This document shows, piece by piece, positions 1-13,200 of a stretch of DNA of 64,000 bases. The notes beneath the pieces are model-generated. The model had not been told where the DNA came from and did not search any database. It saw only the letters and a program-made list of their open reading frames with translations. Positions within the stretch are counted from its first letter, which is position 1. Each line of letters starts with the position of its first letter. The stretch is from NCBI GenBank assembly GCA_900491605.1, contig UESW01004240.1, positions 228,349-292,348 on the forward strand, in the 5' to 3' direction. A program made the position numbers and the translations under genes. Source of the DNA: Calamus simplicifolius (lineage: Eukaryota; Streptophyta; Magnoliopsida; Arecales; Arecaceae).

Positions 1-328
1 TTATGATTCACTCGATTTGATGCTTTTTCCCCTTTTGGCTCTCCTCTTGGCACGAGCTTAGGAACCTACAATTTCTGTCATTATTGTTGCTTGTGTCTTA
101 GGTCTGTATAATAATCATTATATTTGTTGCACTTCTGTCACCTGAAACTACTGTTCTAGTGACAAGGCATCCAAATGCCTTAGGTGCCCAGATAATTACG
201 GTTGGTCGATTCACTACTTGTTTATAAGAATTTGGCAACTCACAATTTCTTTACTACCATGCAAATAAAATATTTAACCTTTTATTTATATTTCTGATGG
301 AGGGGTTGCACCTTTGTATTTGGTGCAG

Positions 329-1250
329 GCTGGTGTTGATTTTAATGACAGGAATAGTTGGGAATATTTGTTCAAGGAATATTGGTTAGATCAGAAAAGA
401 AAACTAGTGTTAACATTAGAAGAGCTGAAAAATGCTAAAAATCCATGGAAAGGATCGGGTGTTTCTGCATACAATGAAGAATCGTCTGATGAATTATATA
501 ATGCTAATGATGACCAAGAAGATAGCTCTGAGAGCTCCTCAGGACATCGCGATGGAAGCACTTCTTCAAGAAGAAAAATGAGAAAGCATTCTCGGAATAC
601 TGTTGATGATGAAAGCTTAGCCAAAGAAGTAGATACCGAAATGGCATTCATGCCTGAAGATGCTATGTGGGCTTCTCAAGAGCTTTTAGAATTTGTGGCA
701 CACATGAAAAATGGTGATTTGTCTGTTCTATCGCAGTTTGATGTTCAGGCTCTTTTGCTTGAATATATAAAACGAAATAATCTTCGTGATCCTCGTAAAA
801 AGAGTCAAATTGTATGTGATTCACGGCTTCGGAACTTATTTGGGAAACCCCGTGTAGGGCATTTTGAAATGTTAAAGCTTTTAGAATCACACTTTCTTAT
901 AAAAGAGGCATCACAGGCAGATGCAGATGACAATGAAGCAGTAGTTATGGATCCTGATTCTGTTCAAACGGATGCTGAAGGATACAGTGATACAGCAGCA
1001 AAAATGAATTTAGATAAGAGAAGAAAATCCCGTAAAAAGAATGAGGAGAGAGAACCACAGACCAATCTTGATGATTATGCAGCAATAGATGTTCATAACG
1101 TCAATCTAGTTTACCTCCGCCGCAATTTGGTGGAGGATTTGATTGATGATATTGACACATTCCATGAGAAAGTTGCTGGATCCTTTGTGAGGATAAGGAT
1201 TCCTGGTACAGGCCAGCGGCTAGACATGTATCGCCTTGTTCAAGTTGTTG
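329..1250 (+). CDS. NERD: NERD-like exon: SWIB domain and start of Plus-3
   Basis: The exon begins after the acceptor TTTGGTGCAG and ends in phase 1 before GTAAGATC. The reading frame is open upstream of the acceptor, so the start is set by the splice signal and by the family-like beginning AGVDFNDRNSWEYL. An acidic, serine-rich linker follows. Then comes a SWIB/MDM2-type fold (about 659-907) with LSQFDVQALLLEYIKRNNL and a conserved RLRNLFGKP core. The last 50 residues (NVNLVYLRRNLVEDL) open the Plus-3 domain, a fold known from Rtf1 to bind nucleic acid or phosphopeptides. Confidence 0.85.
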
Positions 1251-4200
1251 GTAAGATCTTTTTCCACCTAATATGAAAGCTTGGCGAATGAGGATTCATA
1301 AAGCACAAGGCTTGTTGGTTATGATTATGCATCTTTTATTCATGCAAATTGAGCTTAGAATGTTTAATGATGACACTCATCAATCTTTTCTATACAGGGA
1401 CACAATTGTTTGCAGAAAAATACAAAATTGGTAAGAAAACAACAGATATTGCACTGGAAATACTAAATCTGGACAAGATGGAGGTTGTAACCATTGATAG
1501 CATCTCAAATCAGGAGTTCACTGAGGTTAGTATTTGTTGCCCTTCTGTAGTTTCTGCTCTTTTTGACCTTGTCCAGCAACCCAACCAAGATAATGAATAT
1601 ATACCAGAAATCGTATTCCATGTTGTTAATGTTTAGGTGGCCGTCTGTGTCTCCTTTTTGTCACTTTTGCTAACCTTGAACTCATACTGAGACATCTGTT
1701 TTGTTTTGGAATGGAATGCAACACAGGAGTTCAAAAGTCAACAAAATAATAATCTATTATATGATTTCAGCTATAAGATGTAGTATGGACTCTTATGCTT
1801 TTCTTGCAGTTAAGTGATTAATTATCATTCTGACCGTTGATTATTTTAACACTTTCCTTTTGCTTGATACTCTTTCCATTTTGATTATTGTGCCTTGGTG
1901 CGCCATTTTCAACAATGCCATTAATTTTTGCACGTGCTCTGTAAAATCACAACTGTATGAGGCAATAATATTGGAGACGTTACAAATGCATCCTTGGGGG
2001 TGTGATCCTCATAATTTATGCTGTATTAGTGGAAAAATTTGAATAGTGGGTGTTATGCTTGCTGCAATTGGGCTTTTAGATTATCCTGATGCTAGCTTTA
2101 AGATAATTTTGGGGAGACCAGTTGTTATTGGTGCTTGAAACTTAGATTGTTTGAGTTAATTGATCACAATTTCTGTCATGGTCAAAGCAATAACTGTGAT
2201 TGTTCAAGAAAGAAAACTATCATACAGTATCATGGATCTGCTGAAGCTGTAGGCTTTTGAGTCACATCTTGAAGTAGTAGACCTTGATGAAGCATTTACA
2301 GTTGTAGATTAATGAGAGAATATAATATGATAGTAAATGGAAGTGGCTGCTGAAACCTGGCAAAGGTAGTCCTTTAGTTTGGTTGGACTAAGAAGGCTTT
2401 ATTCTAAATATGGGATCTGGACTAGAGATTCTACTAGTCATTACGTGCTATACATAAATGCAAAATCTCTATCTCATGTATTTGTTGTGGAGATCTTATT
2501 TTTATATCACAAGATGAAGTTAATGGGGAATTTCGTCATGGTAATGTTCACATTGACATCTTTTATTGCAAATTTGTGTTAAAATTTAAAAGTATAAAAT
2601 TAATCTTTCACTGTGTCCTGTTTAGAAAGAAACTGGGTTTTGTATTCAGTTTGACTGCAGTTGACTGAAAAAGAAACTCCATTCTGAATTTAATTAATAT
2701 CTCTATTATTTGTAACACCAACTCCTTTTGAGCCCTATACATAGGAAGCTCTCTGAAGCTTCAGCATGTCACTTTGCCTTTTTCTCCTCTGAGCTGCTTT
2801 TGAATAGTACTATAGCCCCAGCTGTCCGGTTTATGGCTTTGCCTTTCTCTGGATCTGGACAAGGTTTGATGGCTTTAGCTTCATATCAGATGCTTCTTAT
2901 GTATTCTTTTGCCTTCTTTGCAAGTTCCTGGGATAAAGGATAGCATCTCTCTAACTGTTCCATTTGTTTTCTAATTAGACTTGGCAAGTAGGAAGCCTAT
3001 CCAGGTATCTTACATCAGCAAGGAGAGTATCTGTTGAGCAATCTTAATTGGTGGCATTATGACCACCCATCAAACTTTCCTTACATAAAATGTTTCTCAC
3101 ATGCAAATATATCTCTGCTAGGATTCTGATTTTAAATCTGGTGGTATCTAACCAACAATATCCTTATAATTATCATAATAAGGGTGCTATACGTTCAATT
3201 CTAAAAGCAGACTATATGGTGGACTGGAATATTTTGAATTATGATGAAGTCAAATACCAGGATGGAGCTGCATGGCATTTGAGTTGCTGGTCCATCCTGG
3301 AGTAGCATGCATAATTCAATTTTGAGAAGTATGTCTTTTTTTCCCCCAAAAAAACCACTGACTACATATAGGATAAGTGCTCTTTTCTCCCATACATGTC
3401 ATTTGTGGCTGAATGTCTGTACATAACTTGCTGGATGCTGCAAAAATGCTCTTCATAGCCTAATAAAAATCACTTGGTGTTTCTTACATGTCATGTTGGA
3501 ACAATATTTTTAAAATGCTTCACCATGTTGGAACAATGGTTTAAAGAATTGGGTATATTGGTTAGCGATCAGTGAAGGACATCTTGATATACATAGCAAA
3601 TTGAGACAAAATTGCTTGTATCGTGCCAAATCAAGGTGGATTGCGCATGTACCACTGAATAGTGAGTGGGAGGCTATAAACACCTTTTCTTTAGCACCAT
3701 TGAAAATGGGAGAGGAAGTGAGAATTACTAGTTAGGGAGTTCTCCAGCTGCAGGTTGACATCCATCAAGCTTAAATCACCATGGCATTGATGGGGAGAAC
3801 CTAGACTTTAGAACCTTGGTTGCATAATAAATTCTTTGATACAAGAAAGAAACAAATTATCAATTTCGTTTCGTTTCGGCCGTTTCGGTGGCTTATCCGA
3901 AAAGATGAGCCCTATGTTTCGCTTCGGGAGATTTTTCGGCCATTTCGATGTGTTTCAGCATGTTTTGACTGTTTCGGCGTGTTTGGCCGTTTTGGCAAAA
4001 TATGTTTCGGGGACCAATTTTATAAGCTATAATTTTTTTTTTCCTTTTCTTATCTTTTTTATAGGAATTTGAAGAAGAGAAAAGACTTTTTGGATCCTTT
4101 AAGTCTTGATAACATAGATTTATTAGATGAATGGATCTCTGAAGAGCCTGGACTTCTTGATGGAGAAGATTTAAGTTGGGAGACAATTGAAGCTCCATTA

Positions 4201-7200
4201 GCTACTTTAACTTTAGATGATGAAGAAGATGTTGCATTTGATGACGAGGATGACACTAATTTGAATATAGGAATTAGTGCTCATACGCAAGTAAAAGATG
4301 AAGATCATTATCTTTATGGTGTTGATGAAGAGAATGAATTGTGAACACAAGTTTTTATTTTTTATCTATTCGTATGTTGATGATGAATCTTATGAATTGT
4401 GAACATAATTTTATCTTTTATCTTTATTTTTATGTTGTTATCATTGTTTATGAAGAATATAAATTATGAACAAACTTTTCATTATATATATATATATATA
4501 TTCCGAAACGAAGCGTCGAAACAGTCCGATACCGAAATATTTCGTTTCATAAGCTAAAACGAAACATAATCCGAAATGAAATTGATAACTTTAATTAGAA
4601 CCATAAAAATAAACGAAAAGGCAACAAAATGAAGGCTAAAGATGGCCACACAAAGGGTGTATTGGCCATCCACAGCTGTGCTGGTCAATATGCTATATTG
4701 CTATGGTACATACCACTGTTGTATCATACCAAGAAAGTACAGATATGATATTGTGCCATGATATTTGAATCCTAAGTTGCAACTTCATCTTGAGGTTCAT
4801 CAAATATGACATATTAGATCTTAAATACCTTAAACATGTTTTATGCAATAATGAAGACTAGATAACAAAGTAGCACGAGCATAATCCCTTAATTAGGGTG
4901 GATAAGTAAATTTGCATGCGCATGTGCATATGAAGCTCAGAAGACTAACTTATAAGCTTGTGCGTGTATTGCAAGCTTCTTTGTAGCATCAACAAAGCAA
5001 CTAGTAATTAGGAGTTGCTAAAAACTTACACGGAATCCCTTGGTTGTGGTCATGAACTAAAAGAGTCTAGCCTCTAGGGCTTTTCATATAATTACTAAAT
5101 CTGATATTTAAGAATTTAGACATGGAAATCATGTACCATGAACATTTTGCAACAGCTTCATATAATAGAGTTAAATAACATTGTGCTTTGGTTCTGGCTC
5201 GGCACACCAACAAGTTTCCTTTAAATCTGAAATTATGGATGACATAGGGTTTTGATATAACTGAAAAATTTCTCATAACCTGCGGTTCTCTTGTTATGTG
5301 AATGTCATGCTCTAAAGTTGTAGATATATTGATATATACTTCTGATTAAGGTTAGCAAAATTGATACCGAGAACCATACCGATATATTGCTGCCTTGGTG
5401 TGGTATGATCAGTATGGTATATTATACACCCTATATGGAGACAATATGCCAATGCTTGTTCTCACTCCTAGTTATAGCATTGCTCGAAATCAGCCGCCTG
5501 GGGTGGTTTTGCTCAGTTTAAGCTAGTTCAGTTTATACTGAATCGAACTTCGGTATGGTATGGGTACTTGCTTGGTATGGTCAGTACGGGTCAATACAAG
5601 ACCTTGCTTTTGACATAGCATGAATAAGAGTTGAAAAGTAATTTCAGCAACTCCATTTCCTTCACTCAGTATAAAACTGTGAGAAAGACTATCTAACTAA
5701 ATAGGAAGAATCATCAGATAACAAAGAAAAAAAAGGTGGCATTGATCATTAGGCGAAGTGGAGTTCAAGATACCTTAGCATGTGTTGAGAATGAAACTTT
5801 ATTTCTTTGAGGGATAATAAATTAGATCTTCTCAGTTATACCTGCTTGAGGGATGGCAATGGAGTAAGGCACTAAAAAAGGAAGAATGAGAAAAAGACAG
5901 AAAAATAAAGAAGGGGAGCCATTGGGAGGGACGAAAGTAAGTCAATGTTAGAGGGACATGTGAAATGGTTGTCAATTGCCCAAGTGTCTAAAATAGCTGG
6001 TCATAGGAGATTTTGAAAAATCAAACATGGGGACATGCCCATGTTATGTAGTTTTGATACTAAATATATAAATATATGCATAATAAATAATTTGCTGGAC
6101 CAATTGCTTTTAAATTTAATAGAAATTATAGAACCTTTGTTAAGCCAAAAGTTGACATTTTAATATGTTGACATCATTATCTGCTGATATGAATTTTCAA
6201 GCCTTGTCATGAAGTGTCCAATTGTCTGGACTTGGCAAAAAAACCAAGATTTTGAGGTGTCCAGCTAACACAGGAGTAAATAATCTACATATTCATCTTA
6301 GCTAAAATAACCAAAATATCTTGTTAGGTAGCTTATCAAATGCTACAGCAAAATAGCTGTATAATGGTCTCTAGTTCCTTGCTCAAGTATAATTCAGCCC
6401 AAGAAAGAAAGATGATATCAAATTTAATACCATGAAGCTGTTAAACTTTCTAGCTACTTATTTTATTGAATATCACAGGTTGATATGTATAATGTCTATC
6501 ACTTGAATGACATTGAGCCATGCTTCAAATTTTAATGAGTTACTTGTGGGAAGTGCAAATGGTTCACCTGCCACTTGGAATAAGGAAGACGATGTATTAG
6601 AAGATTCTCACAAGTGCCCACTTGCCTACGCATCACAATTTCAAAAATCACAAGGGCTCTTTTCCTGTGTTGTCTGGACAAATTATTTAAATGCCAAGAA
6701 ATGTTGCATGGTGTCACATGGTTACTAACACCAGTACAAGGTGGTCTGTTAACATGAATTTGTCAATATATGTTGTTTTGTATTGGGCCAAATGTGGAGT
6801 CTACAAAGTTATGATACAGATTCCTGTGGGTTGAGATGCTGGTGCACTATTCATAAATAAACTAGATCCACCTTAAGTTGTAGGCATATTATATTCATAA
6901 ATAAACTAGATCCACCTTATATCATATTATGGGCTATGAAAGTGTAAACTTGTAGGCATCCATCCATTTCATCCACCACATGATTAATTATAAACTGCAA
7001 AATTAGAATTTTATCTGTGAAAGACATTTTCTATTACCATAGATGAAGATGCAGAGTGATCCTACTTCAGATTAGAAAGGCTCCAGCCTGTGTCTAAGGC
7101 ATCGTATTAAAGTGCTTGTGTTCTCAAAGGTTGAATCAGGACAGGCAGTGTACTGTCACTTACCATGCAAAATACTAGCACACAACTATAACAAATGTAT

Positions 7201-10200
7201 AGGACACTATTTAACCATACAATATAGGCATGCTTAGATACCTAGCAGAACTCATTTTTTTTCTTCAAGGAAGAAGACATGTTTTAAACCTAGAATATTA
7301 GACCCTGAGAAAGTGTGCAACTTGAGTTATTTTAAAAATTGCAACTCTTTTTTTGGGTAGATATGCGGTGACTTATATATGCAAAATGCAAAGACCCCTA
7401 TTTCTTGTTCTTTCTTTGCATCTATTTACCTTTGTTAACTGCATTTAATGTAGATGGATAAATGTGAGATTATCTTTTTATACAAATATTGTATATGTTT
7501 TTTTTGTCTCTTGTATTTTGCTTAAAAGCAAATACATTTGTTTGTATGTTTCAAGCTTATACTGTAAATGGTTATCTTTATCTACTATGCTTGAAGAATG
7601 TGAGTTGGGAAGCAGGCATAATATATTGGTAAAAAATATAGGTAACTGTGATGTGTGTAAATAGACCACCAAGTTTCAGAAATTTGGTTTCTGTTTTTAG
7701 TTTTGATTTTGGTGGGGTCTGTTGGTTCTGGTCATGGAATATATAAACCCTAAACCTTGATCTAAGCTCTAGATCTATTTTTAGAGTTTGATTAGGATTT
7801 GGAGATGTATTTAGTTATATATTATAATGTATATGCTGGTACGTGAAGCTTGATGTGGTGGTGATCATTATATCAGCTTCAGATTGTTTTGCAAATTTAT
7901 ACTTATTCATTTTACTTTTTCAAGTATTTATGCAGTTATATATTAGATAATTTTCATTCATTGGCAAGTTTTATGATAATTTTAGGACTTTCAGTGAAAT
8001 GCTAAAGCCATATCATATATCCTGTGGTTACAAACTATAAAAAACATTCTAAAATTTTGTGATGTATGTTTTTTCAGATGGTTTTATATTTCATATTTTC
8101 TATTAGATTTTTCTGATTTCTTTTACACTAAAACTCTGAAGCTAGGACCAAAATTTCTAAAATCAAAACTTGGTGAGCCCAACCAAATCCAAGTTTTTCA
8201 TACACTTCCTAGAGTTTTTTATGGTGCTAATTGGTTTAAGCATATCCTGTGATTTGCATCTGGGGATGCTGGTGAAAAATATGGCTTCCCCTTGTGTTGG
8301 GAAGCCCTTCCCTTTCTCTGTCTTGCTTGAAAGAAAAAAACAAGGGGATGTGTTGCATTTGATATGATATCTTCTTTTTAAGTAATTAAGTATTATCTAA
8401 TTTCTTTTTGTTCTTTGTTTTGAGACTAATCAATGTTATTTTTCTAGGAGGAATGCAAACGATTAAGGCAGAGCATAAAATGTGGTTTGATTAGTCGGTT
8501 AACAGTGGTAATGCTATTTTAAACTTCAAATTCTGTTGTTCAGCCTGATCTTGTTCCTTCTGTCCTATCTGATAATGGCTTTAATTTGAATGTCTGTAGG
8601 GAGATGTTTTAAAGAAAGCTAGGGTTCTTCAAGCTGTGAGAGTTGATGCTGTGAGTACATCACCACTATATTTATTTTATATTTATGCAGGAATTTTATG
8701 AACGTTTCCTATTCTTTTATGCACAGGTTGATTAGTCAATTTGGGTGGCATGCTCCTTTGCAAATGATAAATCTTTCCTTGCTTTGTGAATTTACATTTC
8801 TTATGTTTATTTTTCTAGTGGCTGGAAAGTGAGAAGTTGCGGCTTAGTCACCTTCGTGATCGAGCAAGTGAAACAGGTCGCAGAAAGGAATATCCTTTCA
8901 ATATAAAAACATTATTGGTTTTATTTTTAGTAATATATTTGATACTTGCTCATCACATTGGAATTGTAAAATGTTCTTTGCAAGGTTAGCATTCTTTTTA
9001 ATTTATTATCCAGTTAGAAATGTGGTCTTCAGATTCATTAGTATCATATATCAATTTATATTTACTTTATGTTATGCATATCTAGTTAAGAACCCTTTCT
9101 TTAAAAATTTATTGTTTGGATCCTTTCTTTTCCATTATCTGTTCCTTGTTGAAGGCTTACTACATATATTGTGGATCAGAATTCTTTTAGCACTTTTCTT
9201 AACTTCACCCTAAACTTTAATTGCATCAGATTCCAATAAGAGAATAAATGTGATACTCTACATGTCCTTCATGCCACCATTGTTGAATACCTTTTGTTTA
9301 TCAAAGCAACATTGCCTCATCTAAAGTTTTACCTTAGCTCTTTGCACTGGAGAGAACCTTGATGTCTGCTACCCAGTACATGGTACTATGCATTTTAGGG
9401 CCTGTAGGCTAAATCATCACTCAATTAGCACTCTCCCCATTAAATTGCACACACCCTTGAATGCATATGTTTTATGTTATGCTACTTCTATGGTAAGGCC
9501 TTTGCACAGAATCAACTGAGAGTAATACTATTTTGTATGTCCAAGAGATCTCCTCCTTGAGCCTCTTAAGTATGATTGTGGCATGATTCTCAATTTCAAG
9601 GCATGCATCATATTGTGCTTGCCTTGAACTCATGTGCAAGGCCTATGATTTCCTGCAGCATTGTCAATGCCTTAGATTGGCTTTTTAAAATTTCTCTAAC
9701 ATTGCAATCATTATTGATGCACCTAGAGTCATATAAGAAACCATCTAAAGGTGTTGGATTGGATAGCCTTAGTGTATTTGATGAAAACTTGTTAGGAACA
9801 CTAGCTTGTGTTCATATGGGGAAGATGAGAGCATGTTAGCATTTCATTTCCATGTTCCCATGCATATACAAACTTGCTTAGATGTGCCCTTGATTGATTG
9901 TGCCATGCTACCTGTCTTATCCCTATCCCAGGCAAGTGTGAGAGGCTAATTCTTTAGGCCTTCATTGGTCCAGACCTATTTTCCCCATTCAAATCTACAA
10001 ACTCTTTACTTGTCACTCAATTGATGTCCACCTCAAGAGGATTAGCTTTATAGGGATATTATTGCAGCCTTGACATCCTTGAGCCCATTGATGGATGACG
10101 GACATCCATTTTTGCTTTATTCTACTTTGTACTGTCATTTGTTCCTAGCAACCTAGATTTGCATCTAGACACGGTATGTTGTACTGTATTGAATTGAGAC

Positions 10201-13200
10201 TGGTTATGTATTGGGCATACCAACATCGTACCTGTGTAGTAGTGGTATGGGGTCTGGTATCGAAATGATGAACCTTGCATTTGAAAGCAGTGTTGCAACA
10301 AGTGAGTTCAAAGAATACCTGTCTTATCCCTATCCCAGGCAAGTGTGAGAGGCTAATTCTTTAGGCCTTCATTGGTCCAGACCTATTTTCCCCATTCAAA
10401 TCTACAAACTCTTTACTTGTCACTCAATTGATGTCCACCTCAAGAGGATTAGCTTTATAGGGATATTATTGCGGCCTTGACATCCTTGAGCCCATTGATG
10501 GATGACAGACATCCATTTTGCTTTATTCTACTTTGTATTGTCATTTGTTCCTAGCAACCTAGATTTGCATCTAGACACGGTATGTTGTACTGGTATTGAA
10601 TTGAGACTGGTTATGTATTGGGCATACCAACATCGTACCTGTGTAGTAGTGGTATGGGGTCTGGTATCGAAATGATGAACCTTGCATTTGAAAGCAGTGT
10701 TGCAACAAGTGAGTTCAAAGAATAACTAAACTGGTCCAGACCTATTTTCCCCATTCAAATCTACAAACTCTTTACTTGTCACTCAATTGATGTCCACCTC
10801 AAGAGGATTAGCTTTATAGGGATATTATTGCAGCCTTGACATCCTTGAGCCCATTGATGGATGACGGACATCCATTTTTGCTTTATTCTACTTTGTACTG
10901 TCATTTGTTCCTAGCAACCTAGATTTGCATCTAGACACGGTATGTTGTACTGGTATTGAATTGAGACTGGTTATGTATTGGGCATACCAACATCGTACCT
11001 GTGTAGTAGTGGTATGGGGTCTGGTATCGAAATGATGAACCTTGCATTTGAAAGCAGTGTTGCAACAAGTGAGTTCAAAGAATAACTAAACTGGACTTGT
11101 TAACCTGCAATCGTTGCCCTAATAAATGTGACATGCCTTCTCCACTAACCAGCCATGCATGTTATCATCATCCATGAACTTTTCATGTCATGTGTAGGCT
11201 AGACATTTTCCCCTTATTCTCTCAAGATCTAAATGCTTCTTAGTGCTTGCCAAATCTGAGAAGATATCCTTATTTTTCTCAATTAACTTTTGTTTTTTTG
11301 CCTATGGTTAGGCAAGTTACTTGCTGTTTGTTTGCCTGCAATTCAAATTCCAGCCTACATTTGAATTGCGGTTGTGAAAATTATTTCTATTTGCTTGTTT
11401 GTAATTGAAAATTGAAAATTGCAAATGCAAATGCAATTGTTTGCTTGTTTGATGCTAAAAGAGATATAGTAACCTTGCAAATAATCAAGCAAGGTTGTCC
11501 TGTTGGAAATTGCGAACTATTTACTTTCTTATTATAGTATAATAATTATCCAATTATTTTTATAAATATAATACAAAGTGTAAGATTATTATTAAATTGT
11601 TAACGGATTATAACAAAATTATTATGATATAACAAAAATATTATTAAGTATATTATGATCATAATAATAACAATAGTTATGTTATTAAATGATTATAGTA
11701 TTATAATTATTATTATAGTATTATAATATTATAAAATCTATTTGATATTATAACAATTATATGTAATAAAAAATCTATACTTTAAATATATTCAGTAAAC
11801 TAATAAATATATATTTAATATGCTAAAATTATACAATATTAAATTCCAATGATTGGAGAGTAGTGAGAGGATTCTCTAAAGGGTTGCCTCCAATTATGAC
11901 TTAAGTTATAATTGGAATTGCTGCCAATTTTTCTTGTAGTTTCAATTGTAGGATTTGGGTTTGCAATTCAAACAGAGCTTGCAATTGCAGTTGAAGGCAA
12001 AACAAATAGCCCTCAAGGGCTAATTGATCTTTATCATACCGTGATTCCCAGCATATGTGGGACATTCATAGGGTGAGAAGGCATCAAATTCTGGTTCAAT
12101 TGTTGCATAGCCAGGAGCTGGTACAGGAAATATATATATATATATATTATACATTATATTATATTATTTATTATAATATTATGCTACAATATTATATATT
12201 ATTGCTATGAGAGATAATATAATATAATCTACTATACTGCACTATATTTTATGATATATCATTATAATATATTATAATGTAATGTATATAATATAATATT
12301 AACATAACACAATACAATATAATAATATGATACGATTTATCTTATAATATGATATAATAGGATATTGTACTATAGTATATAATACTATTATATTATAAAT
12401 TATAATTAATATTACTTGAGGAAAAATCTATGCATTTTAAAATTTTCAAGTGGTTCGTATCTTAGTGATGTGGAGCTCTCTATTTATGGTAATGCATCTT
12501 CACCTCATTGTAGTGTAACATTGCCCATTAGGGACATGGTAGTTGCTTATGCCTTCACCTCCTTACTAAAAATGTTTCCCAACTCCGCATCCTGGGATCC
12601 ATTTTACCAAGTTATATCTGAAAGTGTTATGGTGAGCCCTCTATTAGTTTTATATTTGCTGCAACCAAAAGTTGTATTAATGTTACTAGGATACTTGGTA
12701 TTCATTAAAAAAAATACTAGGACACTTGGTGGGAGTGCCACATGTCCGGCACAACATGGTGCGAGTGCCACATGTCCGACACAACATAATGGGAGTGCCA
12801 CATGTCCAACACAACACCCACCAAAGGAACTGAACATGGCATTCTCATGTATAACATTACAAAATAATGCATTTGCTATAGGATGAAGTTGATATTAACC
12901 CTTTGGTTTGGTTATTCTTTAGTGTTATATTCAATTTGAGAAAAAACAAAGGCAAGTGCTATGTTTGGACTAAATTGTTTTGCACTTGGAGTGTTTTGGA
13001 AGTATCAACACTTGCATCGAAGTATCCAACAGTGTTGTCAAAGGTGCGTCTAAGATGCAAGGTAGGGGTGTAATCGAGCCGAGTCGAGTCGACATAGTGC
13101 CAAGCTTAAGCTCGACTCGACTCTAAAATTTGAAGCTCGAAACTCGACTCGAGCTCGATTGAGTTTCTTATTTAGAGCTCGAACTCAAGCTCGACTCGAC

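Larger units (their letters stand above)
1526..8447 (+). other. NERD: 6.9-kb GT-AG intron of the NERD-like gene
   Basis: Donor GAG/GTTAGT and acceptor TTTTTCTAG. The intron is AT-rich and noncoding. It contains a hAT-related element (3857-4588), a TATGGTA/TACC-rich dispersed repeat (about 5345-5615), and a 28-bp direct duplication (6848-6875 and 6892-6919). The short open frames inside it look like chance frames. Confidence 0.7.

Noticed and set aside
3820..4072. Phe/Arg-rich open frames on both strands
   Set aside because: Produced by TTTCG-rich repeats at the end of the hAT-related element.
8890..8900. A GT donor near the end of exon 8819-8889
   Set aside because: The nearby GT (in CAGGTCGC) would delete conserved residues and break phase with 14631; the AT-AC choice restores the conserved string.
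12416..12886. 156-codon + strand open frame
   Set aside because: Spans the 30-bp minisatellite and AT-rich intron sequence; no domain.
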